From NCBI RefSeq assembly GCF_003008515.1, contig NZ_CP027668.1:3699001-3763000 (forward strand): DNA of 64,000 bases. Direction: 5' to 3'. The position numbers and the translations under genes were made by a program. This document shows positions 56,387-64,000 of this stretch, piece after piece (positions within the stretch are counted from its first letter, which is position 1; every line of letters starts with the position of its first letter). Source of the stretch: Phreatobacter cathodiphilus (GTDB taxonomy: Bacteria > Pseudomonadota > Alphaproteobacteria > Rhizobiales > Phreatobacteraceae). Under the pieces are notes generated by a model, which was not told where the DNA came from, did not search any database, and saw only the letters and a program-made list of their open reading frames with translations.

Positions 56387-57162
56387 CGGCTGTGAGCGGC
56401 AAGCGCCGCGATGAAGTCGCGCACCTCGCCGGCATGCCGGAAGGGCTCGTCGCCGGAGCGGAAATGCTCGCCCGCGACCTTGAGGCCGAACCCGCCCGCC
56501 TCCTGGGCGACGGCGAAGGCGTCCTCGTCGGCCTTGTCGTCACCCATCATCACCGGGACGCGCCCGGCATAGGGCGTCCGGCGCATGAACTCGGCGAGGG
56601 CCGTGCCCTTGGAGGTGCCGTTGGGGATGATCTCGATGACGGCGCGGCCGTCCTTGAGGTGGTGGTCGAGCTTGAGTCGGTCGATGATCTCCTCGAGCGC
56701 CGCACGGAGGCGCCCGCCAGCGGCCGGTACCTGGCGGAAATGGACGGTCAGGATCGCGCCCTTGTTCTCGAGGCGGAAGCCGGGCTCGGCGGCGACGATC
56801 TTCACCACCTCGGCGATGAGGTCGTGCGGGGCCTCGCGCGTCGCCGGCGACCCGCCGGCGGTCAGAGGGAAATTGAACTCGATGCCATGGAGACCCGAGG
56901 CCTCCAGCCCGGCCGCGCCGATATATTCTTCCACCTGTCGCAGAGGCCGGCCAGTGATGATGCCGAGCGCCCCGCCCAGCATCTGCCGCACGCGGCCGAG
57001 ATTGGCGGCGAGGTCGACGGGAACCATCACCTCTTCCGGCCGTTCGGCGATTTCGACGAGCGTGCCGTCGAAATCCGAGAACAGGGCGTAGCGGTCGGGC
57101 CGGGCGGCGATCTGCGCCGTGAGTTCGGCCAGGACCGGATGCGGGCCGGATCTCACCAGCAT
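56383..57162 (-). CDS. otsB: Trehalose-6-phosphate phosphatase
   Basis: A 259-residue HAD-superfamily phosphatase that converts trehalose 6-phosphate to trehalose. The nucleophile motif is DFDGTL (D30, D32). IITGRPLRQVEEYIG, SGLHGIEFNF and the metal site GDDKADEDAF are present, as in OtsB. The ATG at 57162 gives MLVRSGPHPVLAELTAQ; the frame is open upstream but has no family similarity. It is the first gene of the leftward trehalose unit and is divergent from the ROK kinase gene across about 220 bases. Confidence 0.93.
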   Translation of the reverse strand: MLVRSGPHPVLAELTAQIAARPDRYALFSDFDGTLVEIAERPEEVMVPVDLAANLGRVRQMLGGALGIITGRPLRQVEEYIGAAGLEASGLHGIEFNFPLTAGGSPATREAPHDLIAEVVKIVAAEPGFRLENKGAILTVHFRQVPAAGGRLRAALEEIIDRLKLDHHLKDGRAVIEIIPNGTSKGTALAEFMRRTPYAGRVPVMMGDDKADEDAFAVAQEAGGFGLKVAGEHFRSGDEPFRHAGEVRDFIAALAAHSR

Positions 57163-57382
57163 GCGGCGGACCCGGCAACGCCCTGCAGCCTCGCGGCCGC
57201 GTTCAATCCAGACCTGGACAGCGAAAACCACACGGAGATACCGGCCTCTAGCTTCGACCCAATATCCCGACAACGCCGTATCGGCCGCTCTGTTCCCTCG
57301 CCTGCCGCCGCCCCGATGATCCGCCGTCGGAACGCGGTGATCCACCGTGCGTTGATGGCTCCGGTACGAACAGGGGGCTGAC

Positions 57383-58474
57383 ATGGCCAAGGCGGCGGCG
57401 ACGAAACAGAATGGCAAGACGAACGGCAACCGCGAGCCGATCGCCGGCCACGGCGCCGAACAGCTGCCGTCGGTGTCGGTCTCCAGTTACAATCTCGAGC
57501 TGCGCGACAAGGAAGGCTTTATCGGCGACCGCGCCAGCAAGCGCGCTTTCGCCGCCAAGCTCGACGAATGGCGCGACAAGCTCGGCAAGCTCGACGCCGA
57601 CCCCTTCGGCGACGTCGAGACGGCCGAACTGAGCAAGAAGCAGCTCGACAAGGCCATGCAGGGCGAGGACAAGGAGGCGGCAGCCGTGGTCCACGGCGCC
57701 ATCGAGGATTTCGCCCAGGAGCTTTCCGGCGTCATCCGCCGCTTCCGCCGCACCAAGGCCTGGGCGAACGTCGCCCGCATCGCGGTGGGCGGCGGCTTCC
57801 GCAACAGCCGCATCGGCGAGTTCGCCATCGCCCGCACCGCGGTTCTCCTCAAGGCTGACGGTGTCGACGTCGATCTCAAGCCCATCCGCCACCACCCCGA
57901 CGAGGCGGGGCTTATCGGCGCCGCCCACCTCATGCCCGCCTGGACGCTGTCGGGGCACGATGCGATCCTCGCCGTCGACATCGGCGGCACCAATATCCGC
58001 GCCGGGGTCGTGGCGCTCCACATGAAGAAGGCCAAGGATCTCTCGAAGGCCGAGGTCTGGAAGTCTGACCTCTGGCGCCATGCCGACGACGAGCCTTCGC
58101 GGACCGCCACGGTCGACAAGCTCGCCGCGATGCTGGAGGATCTGGTCGGCAGGGCCGGGAAGGAAGGCCTGAAGCTCGCCCCCGTGATCGGGATCGGCTG
58201 CCCCGGCATCATCGACGCGGATGGCTCCATCGACCGCGGCGGCCAGAACCTGCCGGGCGGCAACTGGGAGAGCGAGCATTTCAACCTGCCGACGGCCCTC
58301 GCCAAGGCGATCCCCGAGATCGGCGGCCACGAGACCTTCGTCGTCATGCACAACGACGCCGTGGTTCAGGGCCTCAGCGAGGTGCCGGACATGCAGGACG
58401 TCGCGGAATGGGGCGTCGTCACCATCGGGACCGGCCTCGGCAACGCCACCTACGTCAACCGCGGCAAGGACTGA
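57383..58474 (+). CDS. ROK-type sugar kinase fold with apparently permuted lobes
   Basis: 363 residues. The ROK phosphate motif AVDIGGTNIRAGVV, usually within the first 15 residues, is at 197-210, followed by GIGCPGIIDADGSI, LPGGNWES, HNDAVVQGL and a terminal VTIGTGLGNATYVNR. The region before it (about 125-185) reads VARIAVGGGFRNSRIG ... EAGLIGAAHL, which looks like the end of a normal ROK protein. The protein thus seems circularly permuted, with a charged N-terminal leader. Glucokinase-like activity is plausible beside trehalose genes but not proven. AGGGGG precedes the ATG. Confidence 0.8.
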   Translation: MAKAAATKQNGKTNGNREPIAGHGAEQLPSVSVSSYNLELRDKEGFIGDRASKRAFAAKLDEWRDKLGKLDADPFGDVETAELSKKQLDKAMQGEDKEAAAVVHGAIEDFAQELSGVIRRFRRTKAWANVARIAVGGGFRNSRIGEFAIARTAVLLKADGVDVDLKPIRHHPDEAGLIGAAHLMPAWTLSGHDAILAVDIGGTNIRAGVVALHMKKAKDLSKAEVWKSDLWRHADDEPSRTATVDKLAAMLEDLVGRAGKEGLKLAPVIGIGCPGIIDADGSIDRGGQNLPGGNWESEHFNLPTALAKAIPEIGGHETFVVMHNDAVVQGLSEVPDMQDVAEWGVVTIGTGLGNATYVNRGKD

Positions 58475-58486
58475 TCGCCGGCGGCC

Positions 58487-59164
58487 TCAGCCCCGCGCGC
58501 CGAAAATGGCGCTGCCGACCCGCACGTGGGTCGCGCCCATGGCGATGGCCGTCGGATAGTCCGCGCTCATGCCCATGGAGACGGTCTTGAGGCCGTTCCG
58601 CCGGGCGATGGTGGTCAGCAGGGCGAAATGCGGCGCCGGCGGCTCGTCGGCGGGGGGAATGCACATGACGCCCTCGACATCGAGGCCGTAGGTCTCACGG
58701 CAAGCGCGGATGAAGGCGTCGGCCTCTTCAGGCAGAACACCACCCTTCTGCGGCTCGGCCCCGGTATTCACCTGGACGAGGAAGCGGGGGACCCGCGCCC
58801 CGGCGTCCTTGGCCCTGGCGACCTCCTTGGCCAGCTCCTTCGCTAGCGATGGACGGTCCAGTGTCTCGATGACGTCGAAGAGGGCGACCGCCTCCTTGGC
58901 CTTGTTCGACTGCAGTGGTCCGATCATGTGGACCTCGGCGTCGGGATAACGCTCCCGCAGCTCCGGCCACTTACCCTTGGCATCCTGCACGTAGTTCTCG
59001 CCGAAGACGCGCTGTCCCGCCGCGAGCACCGGCTCGATCGCCTCGATGGGGAACGTCTTCGACACCGCGACCAACGTCACCGACCCCTCGGCACGTTTCG
59101 CTTCCGCCGTCGCGGCGGCGATGGCGGACTTCACCTCGGCGAGGCGGGATACGGCGTCGGACAT
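58487..59164 (-). CDS. PLP homeostasis protein (YggS/PROSC family)
   Basis: A 225-residue single-domain PLP-binding protein with the alanine-racemase barrel. The PLP lysine is K36 in TLVAVSKTFP. FGENYVQDAKGKW, VHMIGPLQSNKAKEAV, FLVQVNTGAEPQKGG and SMGMSADYPTAIAMGATHVRVGSAIFG are all conserved. The family buffers PLP and balances amino-acid pools, without known catalysis. It converges with the ROK gene and is divergent from leuS. Confidence 0.95.
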   Translation of the reverse strand: MSDAVSRLAEVKSAIAAATAEAKRAEGSVTLVAVSKTFPIEAIEPVLAAGQRVFGENYVQDAKGKWPELRERYPDAEVHMIGPLQSNKAKEAVALFDVIETLDRPSLAKELAKEVARAKDAGARVPRFLVQVNTGAEPQKGGVLPEEADAFIRACRETYGLDVEGVMCIPPADEPPAPHFALLTTIARRNGLKTVSMGMSADYPTAIAMGATHVRVGSAIFGARG

Positions 59165-59242
59165 GGCGGTCTCCTCGGACGGCGTCCCCGCTAGCACGCG
59201 GCGTCGGGGAGGGCCAGCACACCCCCCATATGCGCCAAATCC

Positions 59243-59271
59243 TTGACCCGCCGGGCCCTTTCGTGTGTTGT
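59243..59271 (+). promoter_or_regulatory. Candidate promoter of leuS-lptE-holA
   Basis: TTGACC (59243-59248), 17-base spacer, TGTTGT (59266-59271), followed 44 bases later by the leuS ATG. The -35 is good and the -10 is weak. It lies in the 150-base divergent interval with the PLP-protein gene. Confidence 0.35.
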
Positions 59272-59314
59272 CCGCGCTCGCTTTTGCCCTGATTTTCCGG
59301 ACCTGCCGCCCATC

Positions 59315-61933
59315 ATGTCGACCGAACGCTACAATGCCCGCACCGCCGAGCCGAAATGGCGCGCGGCCTGGGACGAGAAGGCCATCTTCGAGACGAAGAA
59401 CGACGATCCGCGGCCGAAATACTACGTCCTCGAGATGTTCCCCTACCCCTCGGGGCGCATCCACATGGGCCATGTCCGCAACTACACGATGGGCGACGTG
59501 GTGGCCCGCTACAAGCGCGCCCGCGGCTTCAACGTGCTCCATCCCATGGGCTGGGACGCTTTCGGCCTGCCGGCCGAGAACGCCGCCATGGCCTCCAAGG
59601 TCCACCCGAAGGAATGGACCTACGCCAACATCGCCACCATGAAGGCGCAGCTGAAGAGCATGGGTCTGTCGCTGGACTGGTCCCGCGAGCTCGCCACCTG
59701 CGATCCCTCCTATTACCGCCACCAGCAGAAGCTCTTCGCCGATTTCATGCGGGCGGGCCTCGTCGAGCGCCGCTCGGCCAAGGTCAACTGGGACCCGGTC
59801 GACCAGACCGTGCTGGCCAACGAACAGGTCATCGACGGGCGCGGCTGGCGCTCCGGGGCGCTGGTCGAGCAGCGCGACCTCACCCAGTGGTTCCTGAAGA
59901 TCACCGACTATTCCGACGACCTGCTGACCGCCCTCGACGGCCTCGACCGCTGGCCGGACAAGGTCCGTCTGATGCAGAAGAACTGGATCGGCCGCTCCGA
60001 GGGCCTGATGGTCCGCTGGGCGCTGAAGGCGGGCACCGCGCCGGCCGGCCATTCGGAGCTCGAGATCTACACGACGCGGCCGGACACCCTGTTCGGCGCC
60101 GCCTTCATGGCGATCGCCCCCGACCACCCGTTGGCCAAGGCCGCCGCCGAGACCAATCCGGAGCTCGCCGCCTTCTCCGAGGAATGCCGCCGCATGGGCA
60201 CCTCGGTCGCGACCCTGGAGACGGCGGAGAAGCTCGGCTTCGACACCGGCATCAGGGCCGTCCATCCCTTCGATCCCTCGTGGGAAGTGCCGGTTTACGT
60301 CGCCAACTTCATCCTGATGGACTACGGCACCGGCGCCATCTTCGGCTGCCCGTCCGGGGACCAGCGCGACATCGAATTCGCCACCAAGTATGGCCTGCCC
60401 TTCAAGACCGTCGTGAAGCCGGCCGACGCCGGCGACGACTTCGCCGTCACCGACACCGCCTATGACGGCGACGGCGTGATGATCAACTCGCGGTTCCTCG
60501 ATGGCCTGACCACCGAGGCCGCCTTCGCCGAGGTCGCCTCGCGGCTGGAGAAGACGACGCTCGGCAATGCCCCCGTCGCCGCCCGCAAGGTCAATTTCCG
60601 CCTGCGCGACTGGCTCATCTCCCGCCAGCGCTACTGGGGCTGCCCGATCCCGGTCGTCCATTGCGACGATTGCGGCGCGGTGCCGGTGCCGGACGCGCAG
60701 CTGCCCGTCCTTCTCCCGGACGACGCCGACTTCTCCAAGCCCGGCAACCCGCTCGACCGCCATCCGACCTGGAAGCACGTCGCCTGCCCGTCCTGCGGCA
60801 AGCCGGCCCGTCGCGAGACGGACACGATGGACACCTTCGTCGATTCGTCCTGGTACTTCGCGAGATTCACCGATCCCTGGCGCACCGACACGCCGACCGA
60901 CCCGGCCGTGGTCGACGCCTGGCTGCCGGTGGACCAGTATATCGGCGGCATCGAGCACGCGATCCTGCACCTGCTCTATTCGCGCTTCTTCACCCGCGCC
61001 ATGAAGGGGACGGGCCATGCCGGCCTCGACGAGCCGTTCCGCGGCCTGTTCACGCAAGGGATGGTGGTCCACGAGACCTATCGCGGCCCCGACGGCGCCT
61101 ATGTGACGCCGGCCGAGGTGACCATCTCCGGCGAGGGCGACCAGCGCCGCGCCGTGCTGAAGGGCTCGAACCAGCCCGTCGAGATCGGCTCCATCGAGAA
61201 GATGTCGAAGTCGAAGAAGAACGTCGTCGACCCCGACGACATCATCGACACCTACGGTGCCGACACCGCCCGCTGGTTCATGCTCTCGGACTCGCCGCCC
61301 GAGCGCGACGTCATCTGGACCGAGGCCGGCGTCGAGGGCGCCAGCCGCTTCGTTCAGCGGCTCTGGCGCATCGTCGGGGAGATCGCCGCGGCCTCGCGAG
61401 GCGCGTCCGCCGCCACTCTCGGCGAGGAGGCGACCGCAGTGCGCCGCGCTGCCCATCAGGCCCTCGCCGCGGTGGAGGCCGATGTCGAGCGTCTCGCCTT
61501 CAACCGCTGCGTCGCGCACATCTACACCCTGGCCAATGCGCTGGCGAAGACGCTCGACGCGGTGCGCGGCGGCACGCCCGCGCCCGACATGGCGGCGGCC
61601 CTGGCGGAGGCCGGCAGCATTCTCGTGCGCCTGGTCGCACCGATGATGCCGCACCTCGCGGAGGAATGCTGGCAGGCCCTAGGCCATTCCGGACTGGTCG
61701 CCGAAGAGCCCTGGCCGGTCGTGGATACCGCCATCCTCGTCGAGGACACGATCACTTTGCCGGTGCAGGTCAACGGCAAGAAGCGGGCGGACTTGACGAT
61801 CCCGCGCGAGGCGGCTCAAAAGGATATCGAGACCGCCGCGATCGCCCTCGACGCCGTCCAGAAGGCGCTCGAAGGCCGCCCCGTCAAGAAGATCATCGTC
61901 GTGCCGCAGAGGATCGTGAATGTCGTGGGCTGA
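59315..61933 (+). CDS. leuS: Leucyl-tRNA synthetase
   Basis: An 872-residue class I synthetase that charges tRNA-Leu. The HIGH-type motif is HMGH near residues 49-52 ([20 protein letters not shown]). KMSKS lies near residue 630 ([13 protein letters not shown]). The CP1 editing domain ([21 protein letters not shown]) and the zinc-binding [10 protein letters not shown] segment are present. The ATG at 59315 gives [15 protein letters not shown]. lptE overlaps its 3' end by 14 bases and holA follows, an arrangement conserved in alphaproteobacteria. Confidence 0.98.
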   Translation: MSTERYNARTAEPKWRAAWDEKAIFETKNDDPRPKYYVLEMFPYPSGRIHMGHVRNYTMGDVVARYKRARGFNVLHPMGWDAFGLPAENAAMASKVHPKEWTYANIATMKAQLKSMGLSLDWSRELATCDPSYYRHQQKLFADFMRAGLVERRSAKVNWDPVDQTVLANEQVIDGRGWRSGALVEQRDLTQWFLKITDYSDDLLTALDGLDRWPDKVRLMQKNWIGRSEGLMVRWALKAGTAPAGHSELEIYTTRPDTLFGAAFMAIAPDHPLAKAAAETNPELAAFSEECRRMGTSVATLETAEKLGFDTGIRAVHPFDPSWEVPVYVANFILMDYGTGAIFGCPSGDQRDIEFATKYGLPFKTVVKPADAGDDFAVTDTAYDGDGVMINSRFLDGLTTEAAFAEVASRLEKTTLGNAPVAARKVNFRLRDWLISRQRYWGCPIPVVHCDDCGAVPVPDAQLPVLLPDDADFSKPGNPLDRHPTWKHVACPSCGKPARRETDTMDTFVDSSWYFARFTDPWRTDTPTDPAVVDAWLPVDQYIGGIEHAILHLLYSRFFTRAMKGTGHAGLDEPFRGLFTQGMVVHETYRGPDGAYVTPAEVTISGEGDQRRAVLKGSNQPVEIGSIEKMSKSKKNVVDPDDIIDTYGADTARWFMLSDSPPERDVIWTEAGVEGASRFVQRLWRIVGEIAAASRGASAATLGEEATAVRRAAHQALAAVEADVERLAFNRCVAHIYTLANALAKTLDAVRGGTPAPDMAAALAEAGSILVRLVAPMMPHLAEECWQALGHSGLVAEEPWPVVDTAILVEDTITLPVQVNGKKRADLTIPREAAQKDIETAAIALDAVQKALEGRPVKKIIVVPQRIVNVVG

Positions 61934-62462
61934 CACCTCCTTCGCACGGATCGGCCGCTTGCTGGCGGTCTGCGCCTGTTCGGCAGCCCTCGCCGGCTGT
62001 TTCACGCCGCTCTACGGCGATCCGACCGCGATCTCCGGCGGGCGCAACGCCCAGGCGGCGCTGCGCGACCTCGAAATTCCGGAGATTCAGGGCCGCAACG
62101 GCGTCATCCTGCGCAACGAGCTGATCTATCTGACCCAGGGCGGTGGCGGCCGGGCCGCCGCGCCGACCCATGTCCTGCGGGTCAGCCTCGTGGTCGACAC
62201 CGTGCCGCTGGCGCTCAACACGGCGGCGGGCCGGCCCTCCGCCCAGGCCATCACGGTTGTCGGCTATTACGCCATCGCCCCGGTCGGAGCTCCCGAGGTT
62301 CTTCACCGCGGCACGGCCTTCGCCTCCGCCTCCTTCGACCGAACGGCGCAGCGGCTGGCCTCGGACCGGGCCGTCATCGAAGCGCAGGAGCGGGCCACCA
62401 AGGCGCTCGCCGAGAACATCGTCACCCAGGTGGCCGGCTGGTACGCGACCCGGCCGCGGTGA
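61920..62462 (+). CDS. lptE: LPS-assembly lipoprotein LptE
   Basis: A 180-residue outer-membrane lipoprotein that plugs the LptD barrel for LPS insertion. A signal peptide ([14 protein letters not shown]) ends in a lipobox with the modified Cys in [11 protein letters not shown], the common CGFxPLYG start of LptE. The rest is beta-rich with a terminal helix ([20 protein letters not shown]). The ATG at 61920 lies inside the end of leuS, implying translational coupling. Sequence identity in this family is low, so the gene order supports the call. Confidence 0.88.
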   Translation: MSWADTSFARIGRLLAVCACSAALAGCFTPLYGDPTAISGGRNAQAALRDLEIPEIQGRNGVILRNELIYLTQGGGGRAAAPTHVLRVSLVVDTVPLALNTAAGRPSAQAITVVGYYAIAPVGAPEVLHRGTAFASASFDRTAQRLASDRAVIEAQERATKALAENIVTQVAGWYATRPR

Positions 62463-62466
62463 AGGC

Positions 62467-63501
62467 GTGACCATCCTCAAGGGCGCCGAGATCGACCGTT
62501 TCGTCGCCTCCCCCGACCCTGCACGCCCCGTCATCCTCGTCTACGGCCCCGACGGGGGCCTCGTCTCCGAACGAGCCCGGGCGATCGCGGCGAAAATCGC
62601 ACCCGATCTCGACGATCCCTTTTCCGTCACCCGTATCGACGGCGACGCGCTCGCCTCCGATCCGGCGCGGCTCGCCGACGAGGCCGGCACCATCCCCATG
62701 TTCGGCGGCCGCCGCCTCATCTGGGTGAAGGCCGGCGAGAAGCCCATCGCCGCCGCCGTCGCCCCGCTTCTGACCTCGCCCCCGGAGGGCGCCGCCATCC
62801 TCATCGAGGCCGGAGATTTGAAGAAGACCGCGCCGCTGCGCACCGACGCCGAGCGTTCCGGCGCCGCCGCGGTCGTTCCCTGCTATTCGGACGGCGAGGC
62901 GGACCTGAAGCGGCTCGTCGCCGAGGAAGCCCGCCAGGCGGGGCTCCAGGTCGACCCGCAGGCCGCCACCCTGCTCGTCCAGATGCTCGGCGGCGACCGC
63001 GCGGCGTCTCGCGCCGAAATCCGCAAGATCTGCCTCTATTGCCACGGTCAGGGCACGATCACCCCCGCCGACGTGGAAGCGGTGGCGGGCGAAAGCCTGA
63101 CCCTCGGCGTCGACGCCATCGTCGATGCCGCGCTCGGCGGCCAGCCCGACGAACTCGACCGGCTGCTGCTGCGGGCGGAGGGCGCCGGCATCGCCATCCC
63201 TCAGATCATCTCGGCGACGACCCGGCACGCCATGAGCCTGCACAAGGCCCGCCTGGCCGTCGAGAACGGCACGCCGGCCCGCAGCGCGGCGGAGCGTTTC
63301 GAGCCGCCGGTCTTCTTTCGCCGGAAGGTGGCCGTGGAACGGCAGATCGGCCTGTGGACCGCGGACCGCCTGCAGAGGATCATCGTGAGGCTGGCCGAGG
63401 CCGGATTCGAGACGCGCGCCCGCGCTTCCGTCGCGCCGACGCTGGCCGGGCGCCTGCTCATGTCCATCGCGACGACCGCGCGCCAGGGCGCGCGCGGCTG
63501 A
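62467..63501 (+). CDS. holA: DNA polymerase III delta subunit
   Basis: A 344-residue clamp-loader subunit that opens the beta clamp. FVASPDPARPVILVYGPDGGLVSERA is the P-loop-less AAA+ start typical of alphaproteobacterial HolA; TIPMFGGRRLIWVKAG and LLVQMLGGDRAASRAEIRKI follow, and the C-terminal helical domain includes DRLLLRAEGAGIAIPQIISATTRH. The start is GTG at 62467, four bases after lptE. It is the last gene of the leuS unit and converges with parB. Confidence 0.92.
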   Translation: MTILKGAEIDRFVASPDPARPVILVYGPDGGLVSERARAIAAKIAPDLDDPFSVTRIDGDALASDPARLADEAGTIPMFGGRRLIWVKAGEKPIAAAVAPLLTSPPEGAAILIEAGDLKKTAPLRTDAERSGAAAVVPCYSDGEADLKRLVAEEARQAGLQVDPQAATLLVQMLGGDRAASRAEIRKICLYCHGQGTITPADVEAVAGESLTLGVDAIVDAALGGQPDELDRLLLRAEGAGIAIPQIISATTRHAMSLHKARLAVENGTPARSAAERFEPPVFFRRKVAVERQIGLWTADRLQRIIVRLAEAGFETRARASVAPTLAGRLLMSIATTARQGARG

Positions 63502-63514
63502 TCGGCGAGGTCCG

Positions 63515-64000
63515 TCAGCCCCTGAGGCGCTGGCAGATGTCCTCGAGCTGCTCGAGGGAGCGATAGCGGATGCGCAATTCGCCCCCGGAGCCGCGATGGT
63601 CGATGCTCACCGCCATGCCGAGCGCGTCCGACAGGGTCTTCTCCAGCGCCCGGGTATCGGCGTCCTTCTCGGTTCGCTCGCGCTGCTTGGGGGCACGACC
63701 GGCCTTTTCCGACTGCTCCTGCGTCAAGGCCTCGACCTGACGCACGTTGAGGCCCTGGTCGACGATCTGCGAGGCGAGCTTCGCCGGATCCTCGACCGCG
63801 AGCAGCGCGCGGGCATGGCCGGCGGTGAGCTGGCCCTCGCGCAGCATGCCCTGGACCGGATCGGGAAGCTTCATCAGGCGCAGCGTGTTGGCAACGTGGC
63901 TGCGGCTCTTGCCGATGATCTTGGCGAGATCGGTCTGGCTGTAGCCGAACTGCTCGATCAGCTCGTTGTAGCCCATGGCCTCTTCGAGCGGGTTGAGGTC
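63515..64000 (-). CDS. parB: Chromosome-partitioning protein ParB, 5' part outside the window
   Basis: The C-terminal 161 residues of ParB; the frame runs unbroken to the window edge. DLNPLEEAMGYNELIEQFGYSQTDLAKIIGKSRSHVANTLRLM is the helix-turn-helix that reads parS, followed by LTAGHARALLAVEDP and a charged linker. The C-terminal dimer domain includes LSDALGMAVSIDHRGSGGELRIRY and ends EDICQRLRG. The nucleotide-binding GERRxR part is missing only because of the window edge. ParB genes in this order lie near the replication origin, so the origin is expected to the right. Confidence 0.96.
   Translation of the reverse strand, partial: DLNPLEEAMGYNELIEQFGYSQTDLAKIIGKSRSHVANTLRLMKLPDPVQGMLREGQLTAGHARALLAVEDPAKLASQIVDQGLNVRQVEALTQEQSEKAGRAPKQRERTEKDADTRALEKTLSDALGMAVSIDHRGSGGELRIRYRSLEQLEDICQRLRG

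Noticed and set aside
59165-59314. T-box or other leader riboswitch upstream of leuS
   Set aside because: No T-box sequence or specifier structure; T-boxes are not expected in alphaproteobacteria.
63515-64000. Replication origin or parS site in this window
   Set aside because: No TGTTTCACGTGAAACA-type parS and no DnaA-box cluster was seen; parB only shows that the origin is nearby, outside.

Overview
The window is a 64 kb piece of a very GC-rich (roughly 70%) chromosome from an alphaproteobacterium, most likely of the order Hyphomicrobiales. The evidence is the gene content and order (hemC/tsaD/gpsA; rplU-rpmA followed by a GNAT gene; leuS-lptE-holA next to parB), MetX paired with MetW, a NasST-controlled nitrate operon, and an extended bL21. 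The species cannot be named from the sequence alone. parB is cut by the right edge and hemC by the left edge. No phage, insertion sequence, CRISPR array or rRNA operon was seen; this looks like core chromosome near, but not at, the replication origin.

Layout. 0-8 kb: hemC, tsaD, gpsA, a small unknown gene, an EVE-domain gene, a CoA transferase, a serine hydrolase and acs. 8-11.8 kb: cell-envelope genes (nuclease-like secreted protein, M48 lipoprotein protease, L,D-transpeptidase) and an SDR. 11.9-19.7 kb: a dense signalling block with three OmpR-type response regulators, two paralogous PAS-hybrid histidine kinases, a stand-alone cyclic-nucleotide-binding domain and a single-domain globin. 19.74-20.1 kb: a non-coding segment packed with 14 GANTC sites (the CcrM methylation sequence), the first ten spaced at whole turns of the helix. 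20.1-26.7 kb: SUV3-like helicase, S4 protein, metXW, a DUF1304 protein and a copper-storage-type protein. 26.7-37.1 kb: the assimilatory nitrate cluster, read leftwards: nasT, nasS, a leader with a sigma-54 promoter, a two-hairpin ANTAR-type RNA element and an intrinsic terminator, then nrtA-nrtB-nrtC-nasB-nasA.

37-46.7 kb holds assorted metabolic genes: SDR, trans-aconitate methyltransferase-like, CobW GTPase, EamA transporter, D,D-carboxypeptidase, thiolase, P1 peptidase, mog and two GNATs. 46.8-48.4 kb holds rpmA, rplU and tRNA-Ser(CGA). 48.5-52.1 kb holds an Old Yellow Enzyme, an IclR regulator and an MFS transporter. 52.2-58.5 kb is a trehalose block: otsB, a GH15 hydrolase, an otsA fused to a membrane sensor-like region, and, divergently, a ROK-type kinase whose lobes appear in permuted order. 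58.5-64 kb holds the YggS-type PLP protein, leuS, lptE, holA and parB.

How the parts work together. Nitrate import and reduction are controlled at two levels visible in the DNA: transcription start (sigma-54) and elongation (NasS/NasT antitermination). The trehalose genes form one leftward unit (otsB and GH15 overlap by four bases). RR3 and HK2 overlap and are presumably one two-component pair. The phased GANTC array is the least explained structure here and the best candidate for something undescribed.
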